Position numbers and translations under genes: made by a program | Shown here: piece by piece, positions 13,001 through 21,795 of the stretch | How positions within the stretch are numbered: the first letter of the stretch is position 1 | Layout: each line of letters opens with the position of its first letter | The notes under the pieces: model-generated | Seen by the model: the letters and a program-made list of their open reading frames with translations, nothing else | What the model was told of the DNA's origin: nothing | Databases searched by the model: none | Assembly: GCF_007754425.1 (NCBI RefSeq) | Contig: NZ_CP037452.1 | Span: 2,386,164 to 2,450,163, forward strand | Source: Gimesia fumaroli | GTDB taxonomy: Bacteria; Planctomycetota; Planctomycetia; Planctomycetales; Planctomycetaceae | Direction of reading: 5' to 3' | Length of the DNA: 64,000 nt

Positions 13001-16000
13001 ATACGGTGCTGGGGGAATCACGCTATTCGTTACCCAGGCTACCGTACCGTTCGCCCGGTACAGTACGAAGTTTCCGTCGTTTTGTATTCTTGCACGTACC
13101 GCGGGGTTGCCGGGTTCGAAAGTTCCTGAATTCCAAACGACGGAGGCGCCGCCAGCACTATAGAGGACAAGGTTCCCGTCCGTCTGCATCCTGAGGAAAG
13201 CAGCGCCGCTACCCTGTGTTCCGAGGCTCCAGATTACTGGGTTTCCCGTGGTGTCTCTCAGATTAAAGATCACCAGGTTGCCATCGGGTTGTAAGGTGAG
13301 CCGCACAGCACCGTTTTCAGAGTAGATCGACTGCCCCAGATGCAAATCTTGGTTGCCAATCAATTGATCAGTTCCAATAGGCCGCGTAGTTCGAGTGTCG
13401 AAACCGGCTATCAAGGTTCCGGAAGGCTCGTGAATATCAAGTGCGGTAACGTCCGTTCCTCGTACGCTAAATTTAGTATTGATTAAATTCAAATTGCGAT
13501 CGTATCGGCGGATTCCTGTGGACGTTCCGACATACACATATTGGTTTGTTGCGGTCACCGATTTGTAAGGAAAACTGTCGGCCCTGTCGGCAAAGGAATA
13601 CTCTTGGCCTAAACGACCACGAGAAGATATGATCTCCACATTGGCTGGGTTACGAAACTTGAAGATCCCATCGTCTTCAACGACCCCGCGAAGTCCATTT
13701 TGACCCGACGTATTGGAATCCCATACGGCGAAACCGTCGGCTCGATAGAGCACAAAGTTCCCGTCCGTCTGCATCGTAGCGCGCACAACACCCGTATTTT
13801 GCGTGACGAGCTGCCACAGTAACCGGGGAGCAGGGAAACTCACGTCGTGCAGCACCAGGTTTCCATCATGTTGTAGAGTAAGCCGTACAGCACCGTTCGG
13901 AGAGTAGATTGACTGACCAAGGAATAAACTCTCGCCGGGGGTTAATTGTGAATCGACGAGGATATGGCCGTTCAAGTTGACATCGTAACGATGAATACCA
14001 TTTTGTGTCGTCACGTACACTTCGCTACCGTCAGGCGTGACGGTGATGTCGGTAAGCGTGCCCCCGGGGACTTGGAGCCCCCCAACCCTAAGCTGACCGT
14101 CTGTGGGGTCGCGTTCGAACCAAGCCAAGAACCCGCCAGCAGTCGCATAAACCCGCGAATTGAGCCCCATGGTAATGCCGGTAAATGATTGGCCGGGCAT
14201 GTGTAGCTGACTTCTATAGATCAGCCGACCGGTTTCTGAAACACGTTCAAAAATGGCAATCTTCTGGTCATTGAAACTTGCAACATAAACGTGGCGTCCG
14301 TCTGGGCTGACGATCACATCCTGCGCCCCATGGAGTCCATCAACGCCGTTAATCCCGTCGACGAGAACCTGGATGAATTCCAGGTTTTGAGTTCTGTTGC
14401 CGTTGACATCCAGTTGCCGTCGATAAACTGCGATGTGTGAACCGCCTGTAACATAGACGTGATTTCCATCTGGACTATCGGTGATCCCCTGAGCTCCTGC
14501 AATACCTTGTGCGGAAGTTGGAAATTGTGTGGTGTCAAACGAAAAATTCTGAGCTGCGTTTTGATGAAGCAGGTTGACCCCTTCGAGAATCTGAACCTGA
14601 TCGTTTTCGATTGTGATGAACTGCGGATTGTCAACGTTGTCTTCCACGACCAGCGAATCGGCTCCGCCCAGGCCAGCAGTGAAAACAACCAGCTCCGCCC
14701 CCAGGGCGTCAACAATTGGATTACCATTTGCCTGAATTCGCCCATCGCTGTATTCCCAAGAGACCGAGTCACCCGCAGTGGAATTGTCAATGACCAGCCG
14801 TTCGACGCCGACGCCGAGTTGCCCAAATTCTGATGGATTATCTGGAATGAGTAGAATCGCTTCATCACTTCCATCATTACCGATGATTTGAGTCAGCTTG
14901 GTGCTGCCGACTGATTTGAGTGTGATCGTATCATCGCCCAAACCGCTATTGATTGTGGTAGCCGTTAATTCGGAAGTACTTTCGACAGTAAAATGGTCAG
15001 AACCGCTACCAAGGTTGATCGCGAGGTTTTCAATGTTGGTATAAGTGATATCATTGAGTCCCAGGCCGGTGATCGTATCGCCTGTGAGCGCGCCATTTCT
15101 ATCGACGGTGTCGTGTGTGCGATCGATGATCAGGGAATCGGATTCGGTGAGGCCGACGATTCCATCGACTCGGACCGATGATGAAGTAGAATGAATCGTC
15201 AAGACGTCAGCGAGAGATCCTAACGAAACGTCAACGAAGTCGATATCTGAATAAGTCGATGTGCTGCCACCGATGACGTCGAATGTATTCGCAGTGAGAG
15301 TCGCGGTGAGTGGACGATCGTTATTGAAATCGTCCTGAGCATCATTGATCAATAATGTGTTGAAACCACGTCCGCCATCAATGGTCGCTTGAGACCGGTG
15401 GTCAATTTGAATGATATCATCACCACGATCTCCAAAAATCTGGTCAATTCCAGCGACACTGATCAACAGGTCGTCATCCCACCCGCCGGTGATGAAGTCA
15501 TTATCCGAGCCGCCATTAATTGTGTCGTTACCATGACCACCGTCGATAACATCAGCGCCTGCTTCACCGAAGATTGTATCTTCACCATCTTCGCCCAGGA
15601 CGATGTCATCGCCCGCACCAGCATGGACAAGGTCATTCCCCGCACCAGCGAAGATGAGATCATTTCCACCGCCGGTGAGAATGGTGTCGTCACCACCCAG
15701 GCCGTGTACTTCGAGGGCCACGTTGGAGAGTCCCGAGAAGTCGATCCGATCGTTATTTTCAGTTCCTACAATGACAACGCGATCGACGTTGGCGTCAAAT
15801 GATTGAGTCACTAAACCCTGACCAGGCAAATTAGCGGTAACGATGATGCTACCGTCTCTGCCACTAACATCGATACCACCAGAGTCGTTCGTGCTACCGT
15901 GCACTCGATCGTCAGCAAATAGTCCCGCGTTGATTCTGAGGACTTTCTGTTCGGCCTCAGTGAACTCGGTTCCCAGGCCAGGCTGGCCTGCGGGCTGTTT

Positions 16001-18475
16001 TGAAACTGAGTATCCCAGGATGTTACTTAACGAAAGACCGAGATTGATGTTCGAGGGGATCCCCAAACCGCTGAGAGAAACACTTTGCGTGATCGTTTTT
16101 AATAATAGAAAGATACGAAAGCCGCCTGAGAAATCAAAGCTACCTTCAATATCGATGCCGGCATCGAACAAATTGATGACATTCTGCGGACTTGACAATT
16201 GGTCGGTCACTGCAAAAATCTCATTGAGCCGCAGTTTGCCATCTTCATTCGGATCTTGTAGATCGAAGAACAGATCGCCAGCTAGACTGGCATTTGCATT
16301 GGCGAAGAAGACTCCGATATCGACCCCGCCACCGCCACCGATGTCAAGCGAAAGATTGAACTCTCTGCCGGGACTATTGCGAATGTAGAACCCATCGAGC
16401 AGATCTTTATAGTCGGGTATTATACCGGCTCGTGTGGAGTCAACGATGGTTTCCAAGCCGGATGAATCATACACAAAACTGATTGGTTTCAGGTCCAGGC
16501 TGGCACCGGCGTGGATGCCGAAGTTGAGTGCTTTGAAATCAAACCCAAAATCGCCACTCAGATCCAGCGAGATCGCCGGTAAGTTATAGCTCACAATATC
16601 GAATGGATTCCCGATCAACATGTCAAGAATTTCACCCGGTTCGATAATATCTAGATTGAATCCACCGCGCTGCAATCTCTCTCCGTAAAGTGAGGTAAAT
16701 ACGTCAGAGTTGATAGTGCCAGCCAACGATGTTTGTGTTCGATTGAATTTCGGCTCGTTTGGAGCGGCGTCAAAGTCGTATTCGTACGAGCCAAAGTTGA
16801 TCGGATCGCCATTGTAAGTTTGCAGGAAGTCTGCAATCTCAGCAGGGAGATCAACAATATCACCAACAGCATTGAATAGTGGATTGAGTTTGTCCCCCAC
16901 ACCCGAGAGGCTCAGGATAGACGGTTGGCCAAAACCCATCGCGGGTCCGATTACATTCAGAATCGGCAATGGTGCATTGAGAAATCCTACACCCGCGTCA
17001 AGCCCCACGCCAAAGACGTTTAACAGCGGCCCTAGCGTTCCACCCACTAGATTGGCCATTGGTGTGACAATACCGTTAAGCAGTGGAGTGACATCGAGTG
17101 TTACGTTGTTGAATGCCAAATGGTCGATATCTGGGATCGTCACAAATTGATTCGGAAGTGAAAAATATCGATGACTGACCGATGCGTCGACGTTCAAATC
17201 GAAGGTGATTTCTGGCAATCCCAGCGAGCCGTCGATGAAACCAAGTTGCTGTTCGGAATACCCGGGAAGAGAGCCAGTATCAGTTTCGAAATGTAACTTG
17301 ATTTGTCCGTCGACATCGATTTGCGGTGTCAGCACATCAGGAACATGTTTCTGATCGATCTTTTCGAGCAATTCCTGGTGTGTGACACGATCAAACAACG
17401 CTTGATTCGGGCCAATCAAAAATGCATCAGGATCGGTTACAAACGAATCATCATTAATGTCGACAGTGAAGTCGATGGTGAACGAAGTGTTTTCTACTTG
17501 TCCGGTCTCCGGATTGACGGTTCCATCTACAACACTACCGTTGACTAATCCAAGCGCAACATTTCCACTCAGTCCGCTTGGTGCTCCGGGAATTTCCTGT
17601 CCGAAGGCATCGGTTGCTGGAGCAGCAGTAATGTCAATTGTCAACCGGATTTCTTTGACTTCTTCTCCTGCGTCATCGACGGCTGCAGCGTTGATGAAGA
17701 ATCCGGGTTCGACGCTAGTTAACTGGTTTCCAAGTGTAACGCCCCAGCCCAGGTAGGCTTCCCAGTCGACACTTACTCTCAGGCTGCCTGTTGTCTCAAT
17801 CGAGAATCCCAGATTTGCCAACGTGTCGGAACCGGTCAGAGCTTCGAAGTCGATTGTTGCATCAATGGGAATGTCAATGTGAAACTGTTGCGCCAGATGG
17901 ACGTTCCACTGTACCCATTCGCTATCTTCGACTTCGTCACCGTTCGTGAATAGATCGATACCGGAGGTACGGACGACATCGGTGGTGTCAATAACGGTGC
18001 CGAGATCAATTCCATCCTGTAAGGCATTGAGTCCGTTGGGACCGAAGACCTGGAAGATTGTGCCTTCGTAAAGTTCGAGCAGACTGGCATTCTCATCGGC
18101 ACCAGCTTGGGCGAACGCGAATTCAACGTTCGAACGCAGTGATTCGCGCATGTCGTCCAGCATTGTGAGAAACGGATCGACTGCAGAAACAAGTTGGTCG
18201 CCGATCAGCGGAATCTGATTGACCGCAGCGGCAGCGTTATCGATGGTCTCTTCAAGATTGACCAGCGCACTATCAAATCCCTGTATAAAGTCATCGGCGG
18301 TGTACTGGGAGAGGAGCTGTTCTATCCGGTTGCCATCCAGATCGGCTGTCAGCATCAGTTTTGGTTCAAGCTGTTCAATCTGAACCTGTTGTGTTCTAGC
18401 ATGCCTATGGTTACGTTTGTTGGCATGCCGGCGGCTACGTTTACGGAGATTCTTCAACAGTTTTTTGCGAGTCAT
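7082..18475 (-). CDS. Giant secreted RTX / beta-propeller / bulb-lectin / PKD protein
   Basis: 3797 residues, one of the giant surface proteins typical of planctomycetes. The Lys/Arg/His-rich N-terminus ends in IEQLEPKLMLTA (to about residue 44), the LEPR-type export signature. Order: unrecognised domain (45-880); first RTX block with GGxGxDxLx nonapeptides (about 925-1005); beta-propeller strands of the lactonase/YVTN type with SPDGxHVYV motifs (about 1320-2240), interrupted by two bulb-type lectin domains (about 1508-1610 and 1705-1820) carrying QxDxNxVxY; twelve PKD-type domains (about 2427-3552); second RTX block (about 3605-3702); short acidic/basic tail. Expected to bind calcium and carbohydrate at the cell surface or outside the cell. 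Transcribed from downstream of the kinase/sigma pair and sharing an upstream motif with the kinase. Domain calls come from motifs; the biological role is inferred. Confidence 0.85.
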   Translation of the reverse strand: MTRKKLLKNLRKRSRRHANKRNHRHARTQQVQIEQLEPKLMLTADLDGNRIEQLLSQYTADDFIQGFDSALVNLEETIDNAAAAVNQIPLIGDQLVSAVDPFLTMLDDMRESLRSNVEFAFAQAGADENASLLELYEGTIFQVFGPNGLNALQDGIDLGTVIDTTDVVRTSGIDLFTNGDEVEDSEWVQWNVHLAQQFHIDIPIDATIDFEALTGSDTLANLGFSIETTGSLRVSVDWEAYLGWGVTLGNQLTSVEPGFFINAAAVDDAGEEVKEIRLTIDITAAPATDAFGQEIPGAPSGLSGNVALGLVNGSVVDGTVNPETGQVENTSFTIDFTVDINDDSFVTDPDAFLIGPNQALFDRVTHQELLEKIDQKHVPDVLTPQIDVDGQIKLHFETDTGSLPGYSEQQLGFIDGSLGLPEITFDLNVDASVSHRYFSLPNQFVTIPDIDHLAFNNVTLDVTPLLNGIVTPMANLVGGTLGPLLNVFGVGLDAGVGFLNAPLPILNVIGPAMGFGQPSILSLSGVGDKLNPLFNAVGDIVDLPAEIADFLQTYNGDPINFGSYEYDFDAAPNEPKFNRTQTSLAGTINSDVFTSLYGERLQRGGFNLDIIEPGEILDMLIGNPFDIVSYNLPAISLDLSGDFGFDFKALNFGIHAGASLDLKPISFVYDSSGLETIVDSTRAGIIPDYKDLLDGFYIRNSPGREFNLSLDIGGGGGVDIGVFFANANASLAGDLFFDLQDPNEDGKLRLNEIFAVTDQLSSPQNVINLFDAGIDIEGSFDFSGGFRIFLLLKTITQSVSLSGLGIPSNINLGLSLSNILGYSVSKQPAGQPGLGTEFTEAEQKVLRINAGLFADDRVHGSTNDSGGIDVSGRDGSIIVTANLPGQGLVTQSFDANVDRVVIVGTENNDRIDFSGLSNVALEVHGLGGDDTILTGGGNDLIFAGAGNDLVHAGAGDDIVLGEDGEDTIFGEAGADVIDGGHGNDTINGGSDNDFITGGWDDDLLISVAGIDQIFGDRGDDIIQIDHRSQATIDGGRGFNTLLINDAQDDFNNDRPLTATLTANTFDVIGGSTSTYSDIDFVDVSLGSLADVLTIHSTSSSVRVDGIVGLTESDSLIIDRTHDTVDRNGALTGDTITGLGLNDITYTNIENLAINLGSGSDHFTVESTSELTATTINSGLGDDTITLKSVGSTKLTQIIGNDGSDEAILLIPDNPSEFGQLGVGVERLVIDNSTAGDSVSWEYSDGRIQANGNPIVDALGAELVVFTAGLGGADSLVVEDNVDNPQFITIENDQVQILEGVNLLHQNAAQNFSFDTTQFPTSAQGIAGAQGITDSPDGNHVYVTGGSHIAVYRRQLDVNGNRTQNLEFIQVLVDGINGVDGLHGAQDVIVSPDGRHVYVASFNDQKIAIFERVSETGRLIYRSQLHMPGQSFTGITMGLNSRVYATAGGFLAWFERDPTDGQLRVGGLQVPGGTLTDITVTPDGSEVYVTTQNGIHRYDVNLNGHILVDSQLTPGESLFLGQSIYSPNGAVRLTLQHDGNLVLHDVSFPAPRLLWQLVTQNTGVVRATMQTDGNFVLYRADGFAVWDSNTSGQNGLRGVVEDDGIFKFRNPANVEIISSRGRLGQEYSFADRADSFPYKSVTATNQYVYVGTSTGIRRYDRNLNLINTKFSVRGTDVTALDIHEPSGTLIAGFDTRTTRPIGTDQLIGNQDLHLGQSIYSENGAVRLTLQPDGNLVIFNLRDTTGNPVIWSLGTQGSGAAFLRMQTDGNLVLYSAGGASVVWNSGTFEPGNPAVRARIQNDGNFVLYRANGTVAWVTNSVIPPAPYEPLIPAEIQVLDGALNPSIFNRSDPGGINGPTTIQDITMTSDGVSYSIDPSLASLYVSHAPNSGDTLREGQPQNQSLNKAGEADAKTVVFGNTAYTLSSKLGTLTITDANTGANRGRVIIPGILTAGSIAVSDNGQFLYITNPTEDSLLIYHLDSVGNVSGSPLILADGVSGADGLDGANQIEIVGDRLFVSSPVENSVAVYTGANSGTLTYHSKTSAGLNGPTHITSSADGSHVYVSSELNHNLVVFGITGNALVPLQFVTNGVDGIVDMRSPQTSILSNDERFLYVGSGDDSIAIFARNTVTGQLTFVDSIRNGAQGIQGLDGLSSLAMSSDNDYLFAAGAEADTVAVFTRDIDSGKLRFVQRVRNGSGGVVGLNNPTDLNIVGNQLLITTGGEAGPLNENGGLAYLQIDSSLPKPNAYRATYTGVESLTVRSADASDQVSIRHIVIETIVETRGGNDDVVIHHAPAGLSTTVNSGADNDSIVLRESGNGSQVYLNGESGDDTLTVFSVGSNTTTVLDSGTGTNLFVVDGTTLGADLQIVGHESGIDTLKLDTKGITPPSEPNRVDGPTSDDGVHFEPNGSIVVTGESFGINYSFIDEVLRIAAPTAAAGGPYAIDEGNALSLDASDTIEPALGGLVSYSWDINGDGQFGDVIGLSPVITWATLIEFGIDDNGTYQIAVRATNSEGSDEVFTTLTLNNTDPILSLAGGNSSTQYVSYVLDLSATDPGDDTISEYTVDWGDGSSTTLTNEATARLLHTYTTSGNFTITVNAIDEDGGPYTTTNDVNVIAGPPPTRALSGAAGLNESESFALTLTAAGPGTVSSWLVNWGDGTTSTLNSASGLLNHIYADDGAYQVTAVVTDSNGATSLATNSLNVRVENIAPTVTYSGTSSADEGSQYTIHNLSATDPGADTISQWIVDWGDGQTSLVNPNETNAAHIYLDDGSYTVRVGARDEDGIFVSTNEVTVTVSNVAPTLTLSGDSQVDEGSVYKLNLSDIDPGNDTISEWIIDWGDGTSTNGVPGEIVSGNPASVTHVYADGDNQYTITATATDEDGTYTSSNTVTVNVQDVSPTPTINGNTVITEGSQIEINLTSNDPGPDLINSWIIYWGDGTTPDVLPGDALSAVHTYADDGEYNIVATVNNNDGAIASDPHVVTVFNVAPTVIIAGEVQSDSTQPFKLTLGNIIDPGDDTVLEYRVDWGDGSIFPDSDGDGDDDTFETFTSNGVIEHTFEDGNGAHLIVVTLVDEDGTFPVAAILLTVNEGSPAPLRLSALTAPENPGDPESSYIIEWGDGTSNTYTNADALPNGDGLLLIDVDHIFDNNGIYSAKVYIKHPNSIDPILVRELPVVVNNVNPEIDNVTLVTSTPQEGAPVQLEVNTSVQGSLDLLTYEFDFDNDGVFEISASANTASHVFADNGSFLVGVRVVDSSGGSTSQVISIDVANVDPQINLITESPQINEGASFSVMVQATDAAGVLDPLTYEFDFDNDGTFETSNTTGVADHTYADDGLFIVGIRVSDDDGGSVTTSKEISVANVAPTIVFTGNSTATEGTDYNLQLGDIVDPGDDTVIAYTVLWGDGQTDQFLGSPVSGSFITHTYLEGPNNHTIQIMLEDEDGTHLVPTEVNVSVQNASPVITRLETNAFELGEVVLTEQTTISADFTELGILDAHSASIDWGDGTDPELVPVNELDGAGTLNGNHIYALPGTYTITVTLTDDDGGITQAEVTAFIAGTGLFNGTLSLVGTNGNDHIHVFRFFHKYVVIANILSGFPVRFFNVSDVQKISVVARGGNDHVHISNNVSVPAILRGGDGHDSLIGGSGNDTLLGENGHDYLSGGNGNNILVGGDGNDWLRGGRGRDLLIGGQGRDYIKGGSGDDILIGGFTSFDTNLDALNAISTEWNSGASYQTRINNLQTGVGPDLVTLKANGPDTTVFDDGERDTLKGERGHDWFLGDSDDDRMRKRRDEVFTHIDILDLI

Positions 18476-18692
18476 TACAATTCTCTAGGTTGTGTTGGGT
18501 CGGGCTGTCTACTAACAGCAACTGGGCAAGGTCGGCGGACTTATCAGCTTGGGGCCCCTTTAACTTCAAGAACGCAAGCGCCTAACGCATACTGATGAAA
18601 TTATGCGAAGAAAGCAGGATCGAATCGGCAACACTCAGCGCAACTCACTTATTATGAAAGAGTTGCGGCGTCTACCCGAGAGATGAAATAAT
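18476..18692 (-). promoter_or_regulatory. Upstream region of the giant gene
   Basis: 217 bp between the kinase stop and the giant-gene start, both on the minus strand. It must hold the giant gene's promoter if that gene is not read through from the kinase. The only feature I can point to is the GCGTTAGGCGC-N3-CGTT motif shared with the kinase upstream region; no convincing housekeeping -35/-10 pair was seen. Confidence 0.35.
18571..18588 (-). promoter_or_regulatory. Shared upstream motif, copy 1
   Basis: On the minus strand this reads GCGTTAGGCGC-TTG-CGTT, about 100 bp upstream of the giant gene's start. The same 11-mer plus N3 plus CGTT occurs in the same orientation upstream of the kinase gene. 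This is a candidate binding site for the adjacent ECF sigma factor or another regulator, by position and conservation only. Confidence 0.35.
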
Positions 18693-21467
18693 CTATTGCG
18701 CAGTCGGTGTTTGACTCGTTAGCCAAGAAAATGTTTTCCAGTCGCTATCAAGATAGACTTTGCAATTGGGAAGGCCATCGACCAGTTTCTTAGCACCTTC
18801 AGCGGTGATTTGAGTCGAGTAGAGCATCAAAACATTCAACTGGGGTAATTTGATCAAATCCTCACAACAGGCATCAGTGATCTCGGAACTCGTGATTTGA
18901 ATTTCTTGAAGCCGCTTTAGTTGATGGAGGTCGGCTAAACCAACATCGGAAATTTTGCACTCCTTGATGTGGAGAACTCGCAATTGCTTCAGTTTGGTAA
19001 TTTCATTCAACCCACGATCTGTCAAAATTGATTGACTATTAATTTTAAACTCTCTTAGATCGGCTGATTGAGGAATGTTGGCCAAACCGGTATCAGTAAT
19101 CCTGGAATTATATATTGTGAGGATTTGTAAATTCTTTAGTTTAGACAGCTCTTCCATACCGCGATCTGACAAGAACTCACCACCTAGTCTCAGACGGTAC
19201 AATTTGGGTAGTGAGTGCAAATGATACAGCCATTCGTCAGATATTTCTGAGTCAGCTGGTAGACTCAGAGATTCCAGACTCTTGATCTGCGCCAGGTTCG
19301 AGAATAAGGTTTCGGTGACTTTGAAGTCTGAAAGAGCTATGGACTTCAAGTTCGGGATGTCTCCCAATCCGCCAAGCCCATCCGGAGTAATGAGGGGTCC
19401 CGACAGCTCAATAGTTCTGAGGGCTTTAAATTGCTGTAGTCCAACCAAGCCTTCGTCAGTGATTGGGGTATGCTGGAGCGTTAGATATGACAGTTGTGGA
19501 AACTCCTTTAGATGCTGTATTCCCGCATTGGTCACGTGAGTACCACGTAGAGAAAGGGTCTCTAAATTTTTGTGTTGTTTGAGATTCAACAGACCACGAT
19601 CTGTGATATCGGTTTGATCAAGTCTGAGATCTTTTAGATGAGGAAGCTTTTGAAGGTGTCGAAGCCCTTTATCAGAAATGTGCGTGTATTCCAGTCCGAG
19701 AGATTCAAGCGATTCGAATTGCACCAGGTGTGCCAGTCCCGCGCTAGATATTGAGTTCTTACTTAAGGTCAAGTACTTTAGATTTGGGAGATCTGTTAGC
19801 AGCGCCAGACCACGATTACTCAATCCTGAGCTATAAAAATTGAGATCGAAAGCATCTTGGAGCGACGACAGACTACGCAGAACATCATCAGGTACCGGTG
19901 TCGTTTTCAAATACCTGTGACCAATATGTACTGTTTGTATTCTAAATGGCTCCGATGGCAACTGGCTGACTTGGAAGACTTCAAATGTTCCGGAATTGGT
20001 CTGTAGTTCAATGATTCCACCGGCCGTCAGGACTCGCTCCGCCGCCAGACGATCCGGATCAATCGGCGTCAGCTTTATCTTGTCTTTGTTCTTCGTCAGC
20101 AACGGCACCAAGGCTGCTAACAGCAATAGCACCACGACGATGGCAGAGATCTTCCAAAACGGCTTAGATCTCAATGTGGAATTGCTATCAGCTTCGACAG
20201 GTAAAATAGAATCCCAGAGACCGCTCTGTGTTGATTTCTGGCTGTTATCTGATGGCGAGAACTTTTGAGCGAGCGCTCTCAAGTTATTTCCGGCGGTGAA
20301 TGATTCCAGAGCTTGGACAAGTTGTCCGGGATCTTCATATCGTTCGCCTGGACTCTTCGCCAGCAAGCGATCAATGATCGCAGCTAATTCGTCAGGGAGT
20401 TCCATTCTTCGTTCCAAGATAGAGGGAGCAGGTTCTTTTATCTGAATCTTCACTCTTTCCGAGACTGATGTAGAACTCAGATGCTCGAACGGTACTTCAC
20501 CGGTTAACAGTTTAAAAAACGTACAACCCAGGCTATACAGGTCTGCTCGGATATCAACGTCATGAGAATGGTCAATCTGTTCGGGAGCCATGTATCCGAG
20601 CGTTCCCATAATCTGACCTGCTGAAGTCAACTCACCTTCAGCTGGTTCACCGTTTTGAGCTTCGATAGGTTCATCACCCTGAATGAGGGCCAACCCCAGA
20701 TCGAGAATTTTGACCTGTCCGTCGGTGGTTAGCATCAAATTCGACGGTTTAATGTCACGGTGGATCAAGTCGTGTTGATGGGCATACTGCAAACCCACGG
20801 CAGCCTGCCGAATAATTTCGCATGCATCGGCGATTGGCAGAGGCCCCATTCTCTCGACGAGGTGTGAAAGATCAATTCCATCCAGATATTCCATCACCAG
20901 AAAATGCGTACCGTCGATTTCTCGTGCGTCGGTTGCACCGACAATATGCGGGTGATTCAATCGGCCTACTGACAGCATCTCACGTTCGAATCGAGCAATT
21001 CTTTCGTCTGAAACGTGGCTTCCAGTAGGCAGGATTTTTAAGGCAACGACTTTGTCCAATTTGGTGTGTACCGCTTTATAAACGGTACCCATTCCACCTT
21101 CACCGAGTTTGGCAACAATGCGATATTGGTCAATTTGTTCGCCGACCAGATTAAGTTGTTCTCGCTCCTTTTCTTGATGATCTTTTGCAAGGTGATCGAT
21201 ATATATTGAATCCTCTGAACCAAACTGTTCGATTTGCTTAACAGCGCGTTGGAATGCCGGATCTTTCATGATCGGCTCTTCATCGAGAGGTTTCAGTACG
21301 GGGCTTCGTGTGTTTTTGTTCTGCGGGTGATACTGGGCGTCCAAGGCCGAACGGCAATCAGCACAAGACTCAAGATGTGCAAACAACTCATCAGCCGATT
21401 GTTCAGGGAGATCGGCTGTGATTAATGCTTGCAACTGTTCGTGGCTAAGGCATTCTGGATTGGGCAT
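18693..21467 (-). CDS. Zinc-finger / Ser-Thr kinase / LRR membrane protein
   Basis: 924 residues. The N-terminal segment has HLESCADC (about residues 31-38), the HxxxCxxC zinc motif of anti-sigma factors. A complete Hanks-type kinase follows (about 115-390): glycine loop LGEGGMG at 121-127, K144, HRDIKPSN at 236-243, DLG in place of DFG at 256-258, APE at 294-296. One transmembrane helix (about 439-457) separates it from about 15 leucine-rich repeats (about 540-910), which should lie outside the cytoplasm. This architecture suggests a sensor that couples an external signal to the ECF sigma factor encoded just upstream on the same strand, a pairing known in planctomycetes. The fused anti-sigma-like finger could hold the sigma factor directly; that is inference. 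Confidence 0.9.
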   Translation of the reverse strand: MPNPECLSHEQLQALITADLPEQSADELFAHLESCADCRSALDAQYHPQNKNTRSPVLKPLDEEPIMKDPAFQRAVKQIEQFGSEDSIYIDHLAKDHQEKEREQLNLVGEQIDQYRIVAKLGEGGMGTVYKAVHTKLDKVVALKILPTGSHVSDERIARFEREMLSVGRLNHPHIVGATDAREIDGTHFLVMEYLDGIDLSHLVERMGPLPIADACEIIRQAAVGLQYAHQHDLIHRDIKPSNLMLTTDGQVKILDLGLALIQGDEPIEAQNGEPAEGELTSAGQIMGTLGYMAPEQIDHSHDVDIRADLYSLGCTFFKLLTGEVPFEHLSSTSVSERVKIQIKEPAPSILERRMELPDELAAIIDRLLAKSPGERYEDPGQLVQALESFTAGNNLRALAQKFSPSDNSQKSTQSGLWDSILPVEADSNSTLRSKPFWKISAIVVVLLLLAALVPLLTKNKDKIKLTPIDPDRLAAERVLTAGGIIELQTNSGTFEVFQVSQLPSEPFRIQTVHIGHRYLKTTPVPDDVLRSLSSLQDAFDLNFYSSGLSNRGLALLTDLPNLKYLTLSKNSISSAGLAHLVQFESLESLGLEYTHISDKGLRHLQKLPHLKDLRLDQTDITDRGLLNLKQHKNLETLSLRGTHVTNAGIQHLKEFPQLSYLTLQHTPITDEGLVGLQQFKALRTIELSGPLITPDGLGGLGDIPNLKSIALSDFKVTETLFSNLAQIKSLESLSLPADSEISDEWLYHLHSLPKLYRLRLGGEFLSDRGMEELSKLKNLQILTIYNSRITDTGLANIPQSADLREFKINSQSILTDRGLNEITKLKQLRVLHIKECKISDVGLADLHQLKRLQEIQITSSEITDACCEDLIKLPQLNVLMLYSTQITAEGAKKLVDGLPNCKVYLDSDWKTFSWLTSQTPTAQ

Positions 21468-21795
21468 TAGGAGCTCATATATTTAGATTCTGTTGAATCA
21501 ATTATCACTCTTTTGGTGATCGCAAATTTTATATCTGATCACAACCCGCTTCGATCAAGTCTATGATTTTGATTCGCGGTTTGTTTGTATTTTGGGTATT
21601 CCAATTGAGTAGTACTGTTCCAATCTCTTATTCGAAAAACGGTTTCCCTAATATTATAAAACGATTGCGCCTAACGCGAACTTATGGAAAAGCTCAAAAA
21701 AGTTTAGAGATGCAAAAGTAGCTTTTAACTCATTCACCACGTATAAGTTGCATCGAGCCAATAATTCACGATAAAAACTGGAACGTCAATTATGG
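21468..21795 (-). promoter_or_regulatory. Spacer between ECF sigma and kinase genes
   Basis: 328 bp, long for genes in one operon, so the kinase may have its own promoter. It contains copy 2 of the shared motif at 21660-21677 and, on the minus strand just after it, TATAAT, a possible -10 box without a clear -35. Nothing else recognised. Confidence 0.35.
21660..21677 (-). promoter_or_regulatory. Shared upstream motif, copy 2
   Basis: On the minus strand this reads GCGTTAGGCGC-AAT-CGTT, about 195 bp upstream of the kinase start, and matches copy 1 upstream of the giant gene at 15 of 15 defined positions. Its location between the ECF sigma gene and its kinase supports a regulatory role, but no experiment is implied. 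Confidence 0.35.
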
